In this document: in pieces, positions 34,144 through 45,600 of the stretch | Layout: each line of letters starts with the position of its first letter | Position numbering within the stretch: position 1 is the stretch's first letter | Assembly: GCA_025403435.1 (NCBI GenBank) | Contig: CM046350.1 | Coordinates: 32,083,346-32,147,345 of the forward strand | Source of the DNA: Artocarpus heterophyllus | Taxonomy: Eukaryota > Streptophyta > Magnoliopsida > Rosales > Moraceae | DNA: 64,000 bases | Direction: 5' to 3' | Program-made: the position numbers and the translations under genes | The notes under the pieces: model-generated | Told to the model about the DNA's origin: nothing | What the model saw: only the letters and a program-made list of their open reading frames with translations | Databases searched by the model: none

Positions 34144-35686
34144 TATTGGGTTTTGTTGGATTTTGTGATTCAAATAACAACAGAAAATCAAAATTAATTC
34201 CCACAAAACCCTCACAAGATCCATGCAATTCGATTAGATTGACAAGAAAGTCATAGATCTTACTAGGATGACAAAAGGGACAAGATTTCTAGAAGGAAGA
34301 GAGCGGGTTCACTCCAGTGGCACCCTAACTCGAGCTTTTCGTACTCGGGATCGGATTCAGACATTGTTACTTAGAGCAATACCCTCTGTAGGTATCCATA
34401 GGAACAGACTCTCTCAAAAACCGAATTGGTGTGCTAGCACTCGCTCGTTGCGTTAAATGGCTCTCTCTAATTTTTAGGGTTTTAATGTTTTCTGCCATTT
34501 TGAATAAGAGAATGCCTTTTCTCATCTCATCTGGGAAGAAACCCTAAAACAGATATATATATTTCTATTGACTTCGAGATAGAGTCAGATTTTAACTAGG
34601 GTAAACTGTAATTCAAATATGATTCAGAGAATCTAGATAATATCTATAATTCGAATATGATTCAGAGAATCTAGACAATGTCAGATTCAATGAACCTAGA
34701 CATATCTAGTGCATCAAATCTAGACATTTTCAGGTTCATTGATCCTAGACACAGTAAACCCAAAATTCATTTTTGGTCTGTTCTAAATATGCGACCCTAT
34801 AGGTTCACATAACGTTAGTAGTGGGCTTGAAATTCTGTCTCTGGCCCATAAATCATAAGCGGCCTCTAGCAAGACATTATAATTACCCAAGTTATGCTAA
34901 TATCAATAATCCGACATAACCTAATCCACAATAAGTATTAAAGTCCTTTTGTCACTAGAAACCTTGATTGAACATAAGGCATGATTTATGTCATCCTTAT
35001 ACTATTCAATCATATTATTTCTCGATCTTAAGTAGACTGATATTGATAACCCTTATCAATTCATTCTAGTATGGCCATACATTTTTCTTCAGTCTAACTT
35101 ATCGAGGGGCGCATAGATATCTTTCTCATAATAAATGAGGGACAAGTTCCTTCTTAATCACTGACATTCCTCACATGATTCACTCTATATCCAACAACAA
35201 TCCATTCCATCATCCTGTTAAAGATAATATTAGAATGTGTCAAAATATAGAACTTGTCATGTAGGAAACAATGGTGATTTTAGGTTAGAGGACTAGGATA
35301 ATACTATTGTCACTTATGACAATTATCCATGCAGTATTCTCAGAAGCTCGATCCAATACATTATTTCTCAAATATGTATCTATGAGTTGACTTAGTATCT
35401 CATACACATGATTAGTAAAACATAATCATCAGTCAAACTTCATACTAGTCTTCATTTATTATTATCCCAATAATAATGACTAACTAGGGATAATTTAGAA
35501 TAGAATTCAATTCTCAGCTAAGAGTTTTACTATCAAGTCACATACTGGATGACCTTAGGCAGAATTAACTATTCATGAAATTAGAATAAAAAACAATAAT
35601 AAAAATTCCTCTTTATTAATAAAATTCAAATGTAACGAAGTCAAAATGTGGTCATTACATAATTGGCCTAGGGCACATCACTAACA
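34144..35686 (-). repeat. Solo LTR S (Ty1/copia-like) in G gag
   Basis: On the minus strand it starts TGTTAGTGATGTGCCCTAGG, a familiar plant copia LTR start, and ends near ATCCAACA (34154). There is no internal region. A minus-strand TATA run (tatatatata) is at 34553-34562. The same 7-mer tgaggta flanks it at 34139-34145 and 35687-35693, but eight extra bases sit between the left copy and tgttgg, so the exact left end (34144 to 34154) is uncertain. It is unrelated to the C1/F/H family. Confidence 0.8.
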
Positions 35687-35812
35687 TGAGGTATAGGATT
35701 CTAATTCGCTAATCGCTCTCTTAATTCTTGCATTTCTAACTCCTGAGCTCGGAGTTTCTGTTGTAATTCTGTGATCATGGCTGTCAGGTCCTCCGGTTGC
35801 ATCAGCCATCGC
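35687..35812 (-). pseudogene. G gag, N-terminal coiled coil
   Basis: One minus-strand frame reads QPEDLTAMITELQQKLRAQE then LEMQELRERLAN, a heptad-rich N-terminus usual for chromovirus gag, followed by a TAG. It joins ALANSPPPVPPPQQAEP on the other side of solo LTR S. Confidence 0.65.
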
Positions 35813-36529
35813 TAATAATCTTATATGCCTACCATATAGTTTCGTTATTATGTTAGTATACACTATTAGCTTACTAGTATAACAAATTTTCAAATAATAT
35901 AAATACATGCAAACATGAACAATAACATAAACTTAATATCTCATTTTACACATTTCATTTCATTAATTCTTTCTTTTACATTACATAAGTGATTAACATA
36001 CATACTTACTTTCCTTTCTTACATAAACTGTTCATATCATTTTCGAGAGCAGTTATCTCTTCCAGCTACATATACCGTATCGTCGCAAAGGATACCACTT
36101 GTCGGAGTACACTCATATACAAAAGTAGCAAGCCAAAACTATGCTAATCACACATCTATGTATATCTTAATACATACAGATCTTCATAGATCCATTTCTT
36201 TCTAATCTGACTCTACCCCAGACATATCACTATTTTTGGAATCCTCCTCAGGGTCCTAGAGATCTTCTTGACGTAGTTCAGCATGCAATACTAGTAAATC
36301 TCTAGGGTATATGAGTGTATTAAGATATACACTTCTAGTACAGATGTACTAGTAAGTGGAATACCGATGTCTAGTATAGATCATCATCTTCTTCCATTTC
36401 TGCTAAGGGATCCTCTAAGGGTGCGGCCACATTTTGCTCCGCACGCAGTACTTCCATAATGAAATCATTAAGACTAAGTAAATCTCTAGGGTACTGTATC
36501 TGGTGCTGAACTGCTTCAAGAAGATCTCT
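35813..36529 (-). other. G leader region upstream of gag
   Basis: AT-rich, no open frame. Two related blocks (around 36260-36330 and 36440-36510, both containing agtaaatctctagggta) look like an old local duplication. Confidence 0.5.
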
Positions 36530-36960
36530 CTAGATAAGGTCACAAATTTGTCGTAGTGGTATTTCTAGTTGGATCAACGACATCATAGTACGATGAAACC
36601 TTAAGATATAGTGGTTCATCGACTCTCCTACGTATCTACCCCATAACGGTTCTACATGCAGATACAATCGACAATGCCAATCCGCCCATAACATCGAAAT
36701 CACTTGAACTTGCATATCCTCAACTGGTGGTAACGGTGCGAATGCTTCTAAGATCTGCGCTTTAAATCCTTCCCAGTTATGTTGCCGCTCTTCTGGTCCG
36801 AGCCCTATCCACCATTCCAATGCTGCTCCTACCAATCGCCCTAAGGCTAATGGAACCTGTAGATGTAGGGGGTATGGCAAGTCTCGAAAATTACTTCTAT
36901 CTCATGGAACCATTCCGTCAAGATCATTGTTCGTCGACTGCCATAGTAGCACGGAGGTAT
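36530..36960 (-). pseudogene. Second, divergent gag-like domain near the 5' end of G
   Basis: Minus strand shows ILTEWFHEIEVIFETCHTPY, then after one frame shift VPLALGRLVGAALEWWIGLG and WEGFKAQILEAFAPLPPVED. The pattern WF..IE..F, A..WW, W..FK...F.F.P is that of the Retrotrans_gag domain. It is clearly different from the gag at 33577-34100 of the same element. It may be a remnant of another element or a duplicated capsid domain. No protease follows. Confidence 0.6.
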
Positions 36961-37170
36961 CGTCTCTTAGAAGGCACTACTAGTTCTCTGGTCCTCCTCC
37001 ATGTCATGATTATTGTGCAGCTCTACCATATACTATATTTATTATCTCAATTAGCATCACATTCTCACATAGAATCATAATTTAGTATTCCTATATTTAA
37101 AATTAAACTATCTTACTTGAGCTATGGTGGTGGAGTAGACGGCAATGTGTAGTAGGGTGGCAAGATATTT

Positions 37171-37182
37171 GCTTTTATACCA
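37171..37182 (-). other. G primer binding site (tRNA-Met type)
   Basis: Minus strand reads TGGTATAAAAGC right inside the 5' LTR, matching the tRNA-iMet PBS TGGTATCAGAGC at 10 of 12 bases. Confidence 0.75.
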
Positions 37183-37184
37183 AC

Positions 37185-40100
37185 TATTACAACCCGCCTT
37201 TTCGGGTTGTGATAAACTTTTTTCTTACTTACATATAGGCGAAAACTTAAGAAATTTTTTTTTAAGTATTTTACATATATCTGTTTTAGCAACTTTTGAA
37301 ATACAAACATATACATATATTTACATAAACACACTTTCTTTTGCAATACCATTTGCCAAATACTCTCGAGAGAGGGTTTGTCATACTTAACTATGTTACA
37401 ACTTTTCTACACACGTTTCAAAATAACTTAAAATATTCTACAACTGAAACATAACAACGGCGAAATCCATACCCATTCTGCACCCCAATCATCCCTCTGC
37501 CAACTCATCAATGAAATTATTCTGACCTTCTTATAGGAATACCTACAGCATGAAACACTTAATAAGCTTACGCCCAGTAAGTCCCAATATAGCCCACATG
37601 CAAATTCAATACAATGCGTGACTCAGTTATGTTTTCTTATGAACATTCTTTATCCTTTTCATATCTTATCTCTTGCTAGGGCCCAAGTGTTCGTACCATT
37701 ACGAATATAGGTCTACGTGATACCGTGACCACACTATTCCTTAAACTCCCCCTTAAGTCAAGAGTTGGTACGACACTTTTCTTAATTTACGGTGATATAT
37801 TTACCAGTCCAATTATTACAGTTGTCATACCATGCATGACGTGATAATCACATGTTATACACGTAACATAAATACTCTCGTACGGTATAGTACACACAAG
37901 TACATACTTTATATACATACAGGTGCATATTAATAGACACACAAGTACATGACATAATATACACACAGGTATTTTATTGTATACTCACAAGTACACATTA
38001 ACATACTTATAGGTATTTGTATCATAGAATTAACATAGGTATACACCTTGATATACACACAGGTATACATATACATATTTCACATTCTATACCTACAATT
38101 CCATACTATAGGTGGGATGGGTACTTACTTGGTTTAGGTTTTCGTGCACTTTGACTTTAGTTTCCTCTCTCCTAGACTTCTAGGATCCTGTTGGCCAATT
38201 ACAAATCTATTAGCAAAATGTTCACTACTTCTTCAAGGCTCTGTGTATCATTACAAAATAATCGTTAATTAATAACTCGAGTTACATAACTATATACAAC
38301 TCCAAAAACCTACTGGTTTTCTTATTCTTCCTTATTGTCTCTAACGTAGAGCAAAAATCTTCCTAATTATTCCTTTTCCCCTTTTTAGAGCATTTCAAAG
38401 CAGTTCGGGTTACTCGAGCAAAATGACGATTTTGCCCCTAATGGGCCTCCTAACTTTTCGACCTCGACTTTGCTATTCTAGCAAAAATAGCTGTGTTTTA
38501 ATCTTAGAATAATACCATAGGGTGTCGAGTCTCCTTATTTTACATCTAAACCCCATTTTAATAGAACTTTGCAATTATGCCTCTTATCAAAAAATTCTGA
38601 CAATTTTACCTCTAGGACTGAAAGTAATATTTTTAAACCATAATTTTTCATTTTTCACAAGGATCATTTTTGCTCAAAGTATCATATTCAAAATCCTTTT
38701 GAAGAATGATGTTTTTGCCCTTTCAAAATTTTTTCCAATTTTAACAAATCTTGAAAAATTAAAATCTCACAAACGGTTGAGATTTTCGACAAACTGTTTG
38801 TAATGTCTAACAGTTTCGTCAAGATCTACAACTTTTGTGTTTTAAATTTTTTTAAATTCTCACTGCACAGGGTTGTTTTTGGGCATTTTTTAAATCTATC
38901 GAGAAAAGACTTTTTCTTGCAATTTAGTCCTTAGGGCATTTTTGTAAAAATTTATTTTTAAACAGCATATCTACCCTTGTGCTGGCAGTTCCAACCCTTG
39001 TCTAACCCATTTTCATACGCAATCGCCATTTTTTGGAAAACTAGAATTAAAATTACAAAAATATCCTATTTTGCATAAACTACCATTTTGCATAATAAAC
39101 CTTAATTTTCACAACATCAATATTCCATAAATCATATATCTATGGAATTTAACCAAAAATTTGCTGAAGAAGCCACATGCTTTTTGAAATAACAAAAATC
39201 AAAACAAAATCACTAAACTTTAAATTTAAAGAATCAAATCTTACCCAAATAACATTTTGTGCTTCTAGCCCTCCAAGAGCTCCTTTAAAACCTTTATCCT
39301 AGACATTTCTCACACAAAAATACCTTGAATCAACTTTCCTTCCTAAACCCAAGAAAAAATCCAAGAAACCTTGAAAAAGTTTAGGTTTTTACCTTAAAAC
39401 TTGATAAAATTCCTTGAATTTTGCCTTGTGAACTTGATTGGGGCTAAAATTTTAAAGAGTTGAATTTGAAAATTTTTTTGGGAATGCTCTTCAATGGCTG
39501 CCGTGGGCTAGAGCAAGAAGAAAATGAAATTTTTTTGGCTAAAATCACATCAAACGCATGCTTATCCAATGGGGTGACTCACTAAGTAATCCATGAGTCT
39601 ACCTAATGTGGCATAATGTGATTGGGCCACCTCTCATGGCATGTGGCCCAATGAAACTCTAATGGGTGTCCACTTGGTGGGCCCTAAAAATTTACACTGT
39701 GTAATTTTTCACCAAACAGTACTTTTCTTACACTGTCGTGGTAAAATCAGTGCAAAACATATCCTTAGACCGTATAAAATATTTTACTGGCCTTTGGTGC
39801 ATTTTTGGAGGCCAAACATAACCTTTCCTATATCTGTGTTTTCACTTAGCAGTATACCTATATTGCTTCGGCCCCTTTTTTACACTGATCTAAGGTTTTG
39901 GTGAACTCTATATCTTATTTATACCCTAATCGTCCATCCGTTTATATCACAATTTTATAATTAATTGTGATATAAAATTCAATTTATGGATATTATTTAC
40001 AAATTCTTGAGTATTTGGACTCACAAAATCTGTATTAATAATATCCAACATTGAATCACGTTCACAGTGTAATTTCCAATTAACATTGTTTATTATACGT

Positions 40101-40200
40101 TATCGTAATTTTTACAAATATTCAATTTATAAGGATAAATTCATTAATTAAATTTAATTAAATATTAGATTTTATTAATGCATTTCCCTTGGCCATTGCA
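37185..40200 (-). repeat. G 5' LTR
   Basis: tattacaaccc to ccattgca, about 3.0 kb, ending at the target duplication gtact (40201-40205). It contains the phased GGTACA run at 37885-38075. The part from 38893 to 40200 has no partner in the truncated 3' LTR. Confidence 0.9.
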
Positions 40201-40205
40201 GTACT

Positions 40206-41715
40206 CCCCCAAGATTTCTCAACTGATCTGAATCACAATGAGTCTCACTCCCCTTTTTTTAGAGGTTGGGCTAAGGGGTCAGTCTTTATTAGATAAGGCC
40301 TCAAAAATTCGAATCAAAATCAATATCAGATAAGAAATCGTGTCTAAAAATGCGTGATCTCAAACTTACGATTTTTTATCCCTGTAAATCTTTATTTGCC
40401 ACCTGAGATTCTTGGGATAAGCCTTAGGTTGAATTCAAATACCCAATAGGGAAGTTATCTGATTAAAATAGTCATATCTAGATAATCTCTAGGAAAATAA
40501 ATATTTTTGATAATTCAACAAGTTTAGCTTAAATTAATTTTCACAAAATTAATTCAACCAATATACAGACATGAATTATCTGATCCTATCAAATTTTTAG
40601 CTAATCTGATAATTTGACATAAGTCTCCAATTATTGGAAAAAGCACGCCCTATTGTTACCGGATTTTTTATGAGCTAGCAAAGGGAACTTGATGGACCTA
40701 TATAGTTTAAGCTCCCGATAATTATGAAACCTAATATCCATATATACATTTCATAATTATCAACTCCAATGCTACTCTACTAAAAGCTCAAAGCTGCACT
40801 CTCGAACTATCTAGAATTACGAAGCTCGTATAGCTAAGTCTCCATGACATATCATAATGTGTCGTACCCCTATATGATTATCCATATTCAGCTTAAGAAT
40901 AAATTTTGTCTTACCTTTCTGATTATTTTATCTTACATTCCATTATCTCACCATCGAAAAACTTACTATTCAAAGACAGTATACCATTTGGTTACACCTA
41001 TGTATCCAAATGGTTGAGCGCTCTAGTTTTTCAATTACAAGATAGCGCATATAAGAGGATATCAACTACTCCTAAAGAGGAGCTATGGATTCTATATCTA
41101 TGAATAACAGGTCTACGCTATCAAGAGTCATGTCTCCAATGTACCAGCATGTGCACCAACATAAAATATAGATGTCACCCTTTGGTATATCAAAAGACAT
41201 AAGTCAAGACAAGAAGCCCACTATTCATCTTTGGATTAAGATATAACACATATAATCATCTAAAGTGAATTGATTTGCCGAGACAGAATTATTAATCCAA
41301 ATCAATTCACTTTATGTCTCGAACCAACACATCATCACCTATAACAATATGGCAATGTCTCTATTCCCAGAGTCCACCTCCGATGGTCAAGATAAACCAT
41401 CTCTCGTTAAGAACATAGACAACATAACAATCTTTACATGAATAAAGCATCCAGCTTTATTCCCATGATTGCGGATCATATGATTTAGACCGTCACCTTT
41501 AGAATCATGTCTTCCGCATAATCTGTCCATCATATGCCTGACTCTAAAGGATTAGACTGACAGTCCTAGTCTTTTGTTTACTTAACATGCATTCAACAAA
41601 TATAAACGTAAAGAGGACAAGGTTTAGCATATAAATAATAAATAAATTCTTTATTGATAAAAATGTCTTTAAAAACATATTATATTTTTACTCCTTAGAG
41701 CATACATGTCTAACA
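40206..41715 (-). repeat. Solo copia LTR E, second fragment
   Basis: Resumes where 756 stopped (ccccaagatttctcaactgatctg) and is colinear with the C1 3' LTR from about 12010 to its end catgtctaaca. Unlike C1, F and H it has no GC-rich 21-bp units in U3. The attta duplication follows at 41716-41720. Confidence 0.92.
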
Positions 41716-41720
41716 ATTTA

Positions 41721-41804
41721 TGCATATAGCGTGTCAAACTTGTGTTTTCGAAAATACTCTAACTAAAAATTTTAAAATTTTTGCTACATACTATTTTTCT
41801 AACA
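41721..41804 (+). repeat. F 5' LTR, last fragment
   Basis: Continues 1-410 of F: gcatatagcgtgtcaaac to tttttctaaca, matching the end of the 3' LTR at 49143-49226. Confidence 0.92.
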
Positions 41805-41806
41805 AT

Positions 41807-41818
41807 TGATATCAGAGC
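41807..41818 (+). other. F primer binding site (tRNA-iMet)
   Basis: tgatatcagagc, one mismatch to the standard copia PBS, two bases after the LTR. Confidence 0.9.
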
Positions 41819-43448
41819 CATGGTTTTTACATAAATTTACAAGTTTATGGTCATGTTATATGTATAAATTATGTGATCTTGATCTCTCCTAGCTTGAATT
41901 TAATTTTTAAAGAGTTGGTACTCTAGGGTTTCTATATATATTTATATGTTGTCATGGATTATATAGTGAATGTTTATTAATTAATTATGGTTGATTAAAT
42001 TATTATTTAATTATTAATTAATTAATTAATTTGTGCCAGTTATGGTTCCTTAGAGGTTAGAATGTGTATCTAAGTTTTGCATGCATTTAGATGGTGGTCT
42101 GTCATTACCGTCTAGGAATTATTATTTAATTTTAAATTTGCAATTAAATAATTATTTGAAAAAGATGAATCTAAAAGGCGGATCTAGAAGATAGATGATA
42201 GCATTCTACAGGTATTTCCTGACTCTCTAATTTTATGTTTTTGAATTGTTGAAAATAAGATTAAAAAACTGTATTAAAAGTGTATTTTTTTGAAAACATG
42301 AATTCAGCTCGGTCGGTAGGCTGATGGTCGCAGACCGACAGGTAGGACCTCGGGTTCGGCAGGCCGTCCATGGAGCAAAATTCGGATGAATCTGGCAGCA
42401 GGCTAAACTTTCAAGTTTGGTAGGCCAAACTGTGAGATTCGATAAGCCAAAGAGTCATGACCAGCAAGTCGATTACACAGATCGGCATGCTGGCAGAAAG
42501 CTATGGATTTTTTTGAAAAGGTGCATTTTTCAGTGCAGTTTTGATTTTATTTTTGGGACAATTCTAAGAAACATTAAATTTGGATATGACCGAAAATATA
42601 AAGTATTCGATTTATGCGGGATTGAAGACTTGAAGATGGATGATACATGAACAAGGATACAATTTGAAGAATCAACAATAAGTTTCGATTTATCTCTTGT
42701 AATCTTTATTTTCTTATCTCTAGGGTGGGACCATAATATTACGCCTATTTATTATTATTTTGTTTGTGGCTTTGCATGATCACTTTACTTGTTTGCATTA
42801 TTATCTTATATGTCATGTATATTGATAGCATGCCATATAGAATAGAAAGTGCGGCTCATTAAAAATTGTTCATGCATGTTTTTTAAAATAAAACCTTGAT
42901 TTCAAAAGATTAAGTGGGAGAAGGTTTTCGAAGAGAGGACCTACAACATCCATCGTTGGTCCATAGGTAGCACATGGTGGTTTCGACCCCTAAGAAAGGA
43001 CTTCATCATGTACCGAGTTGGATCTTTAAAAGGATAAGGTGTTTTAGTATGATTTATTGTTGCACACCCCTAGGTGGTGACTATAAATCATGAATAAAAA
43101 TTAAAACGATGGTTATACGCTCATGTAGATTTTATTATTAACTTCCCGTAGGAGCTCTGTTAATAAAATTAATGGCTAAAGAAATGATTATTAATATTTG
43201 TTAGATCATACAGGTCCGAGATGGCATATATTAATTAGGAGGAGATCCGTGTTCCTAATTGAATTTGACAAGTCAGCCCTAGGTGGGTTGTTGAATTCTG
43301 AGTTGGAAATTATCGTTGTAAGGTTATGATATTTTTAAAGTTTTGACACATAAACACATTTTATGTTTTACATGATTGTGTTATCTTAGTAAATTATTAT
43401 GGTATGTTTGCTTATGTTTGGTATATGATTCTTTATTGTAGATTAAAA
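41819..43448 (+). other. F leader with phased GC-rich array
   Basis: Colinear with the leaders of C1 and H. The array at 42310-42494 has units near 42311, 42332, 42355, 42393, 42417, 42438, 42460 and 42481, with spacings 21, 23, 38, 24, 21, 22 and 21. It is the most diverged of the three arrays. Confidence 0.75.
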
Positions 43449-44640
43449 ATGTCTAGAAACACTTTGTCATCGATACTTGATAAAAACCAATTAATTGGTG
43501 AGAATTTTAATGATTGAAAATGGAACCTGAATATCGTCCTCTCATTGGAGAAACTGAAATTTGTGCTGACAACTCCGTTTCCTCCCCAGCCTACAGGAGA
43601 TTCCACTAATGAGCAAATCCAAGCATATGATCACTAAAAAGATGCTAATGATCAGGCCCATTGTTATATTATGGCCAGCATGAATAATGTGCTGCAGGCT
43701 CAACATGAAGATTATGAGACTATGAAGTAGGTCATGGATAATCTTAAAGACATGTTTGGAGGCTAAGCCCTAACAAAACAACAAGGGGCACTACAGAAAC
43801 TTCTAAACCACAAACAAAAACCGGGGACATCTGCAAGGGAGCATATGATGTTAGTCATGGGTTACCTCGTTGAGGCTCAAACCAATAGAGCTGACATTGA
43901 TGCTAAAACTTAGATGACTATGGTCTTTAAGACTCTATCTAAGGAATTTATTCCATTTAGAGCTTCATTTAATTTGAGCAATAGATGGGATATTACCTTG
44001 ACGGAGCTAATGAAGCAGTTAAAGAGTTCAAAAATCTGATCAGGGAAAGTCTTGCTAGTGGAGAGGCCAACTTGGTAGCTACCTCTAGTTCCAATTCCCA
44101 CCTTGGGAATGGAAAGAAGCAACAGGCTAAAAATGGAAAGTCTTCTATTCCTGCAAATGGCAAGAACAAGAAGAAGTAAAAGAAGAACCCAAAGAAGCTC
44201 AAGTACCTTTCTATGGGAAGGTCAAGCGCATAAAGAAGAATTGCAAGGACTTCCTTTCTCGAGGAGGTAAGTGTGATATTCTGGTTATTGAAACTTGTTT
44301 AGTTGAGGAATCTAGTGACACTTGTGTCATAGATTCATGAGCAACTAATCATGTTTGTGTTTCTTTGCAAGAGTTCAAAGAAACGAGAACTCTGCAACAG
44401 TGGGAGACGTCCTTTTTACTTTGATAATTATAGGAGTTTAATTTGGTGAGATTGTTTTTATGTTCCTAAATTGAAAAGGAAATTAATATTTGTAGTTTGT
44501 TTATTTAAAGACTCTTACATAGTTTTCTTTTAATAATAAAGTGGTGATTCATAAAAACAAATCTTTTATCTATAATGGATGGAGGCAAAATAATCTATGT
44601 TTTATCAAACCTAAGATGGACTTACTACTGAACACTAAGG
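43449..44640 (+). pseudogene. F gag and protease
   Basis: ATG at 43449 gives MSRNTLSSILDKNQLIGENF, aligned with C1 and H. TGA replaces a Trp codon in FNDW (near 43515). Other stops fall at DHW and GGQA positions. The Lys-rich linker and the zinc knuckle region (about 44200) survive, but the first part of the knuckle is mutated. The protease DSGATNH site now reads DS-stop-ATNH (near 44335). Confidence 0.9.
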
Positions 44641-45600
44641 TTAATGATAATAACTCTAAAAAACTTAAAACTTCTCACTCTAATAAGACTTATCTTTGGC
44701 ATTTGCGACTAGGTCATATTAACCTAAGTAGGATTCAAAGGTTGGTAAGGGATGGACCCTTAAGTCACTTAAAGGTGGAATATATACCACAATGTGAATC
44801 TTGCTTGGAGGGTAAAATTACTAAAAAACCATTTTGGTCTACGGCAATAGGGTTGAAGGGGTTCTAGAACTTATTTGCAGACCTATGAACGTCCGAGCAT
44901 AAGGAAAGTATGAGCCCTTCGTCACTTTTATTGATGATTACTCAAGGTATGAGTATGTGATGCACCACAAAAGTGAAACTTATAACAAGTTCAGGGAGTT
45001 TCGGACTGAAGTGAAAAAGCAATTGGGTAGACCCATAAAGGCACATCAATCCAATCAAGGTAGTGAATACCTTTTTGATGAGTTCTTGGGACACTTATTA
45101 GAGAATGGGATTCTATCCCATTTGACTACGCTGGGCACCCTGCAGTAGAATGGCATGGCTGAGAGAAGTAATAGGACTTTGTTGGACGTGGTTAGGTCCA
45201 TGAGTTATTCATCAATGCCTTTATCCTTTTGGGAATATGCACCACAAACCGCATGTTATCTTTTAAACAATGTACCTTCAAAATCGGTTTCTAAGACTCC
45301 TCACGTGTTGTGGACAGGGAAAAAGACATCCTTAAACCATATTTGCATATGGGGATGTCTGGCTTATGTCCTGTTTAAGGGAGCGAATAAGTTAGAAGTA
45401 TGTTTGGAAGTTTGTATGCTTGTAAGACATCCAAAAGGGACTAAAGGGGGTTATTTCTATAACCTAAAAGAAAATAAAGTCATAGTTTCAACTAATATAG
45501 ATTTCCTTGAGGAAAGTTACATGGACGACTTTAAGCCTCGAAGCAAAGTGATGCTCAAGGAGTTGGTGAGTGATTTGATTACTCCAAGGATTCCAAATTA
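44641..45600 (+). pseudogene. F integrase
   Basis: LRLGHINLSRIQ, CESCLEGK, TFIDDYSR, AHQSNQGSEYLFDE (second Asp of the triad replaced by Asn), ERSNRTLLDVVRSM and KGTKGGYFYN. Frame changes fall near 44870 and stops near 45149. It lies directly upstream of RT. Confidence 0.9.

Larger units (their letters stand above)
757..40200 (-). mobile_element. Ty3/gypsy (chromovirus-like) retrotransposon G inserted in solo LTR E
   Basis: Termini are tgtcac...ttgca, flanked by the 5-bp target duplication gtact at 752-756 and 40201-40205. On the minus strand the order is 5' LTR (37185-40200), PBS, leader, gag, PR, RT, RNase H, partial INT, truncated 3' LTR (757-2460). The order RT-RH-INT marks Ty3/gypsy. 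The DSGA protease, the CX2CX4H zinc knuckle and the roughly 3-kb LTR suggest a Tekay/Del-like chromovirus. The chromodomain region is deleted, so the lineage is inferred. T1 and solo LTR S are inserted in it. Confidence 0.9.

Noticed and set aside
757..40200. Centromeric (CRM-type) identity for G
   Set aside because: The integrase C-terminus and chromodomain that would decide are deleted, and the 3-kb LTR suits Tekay/Del better.
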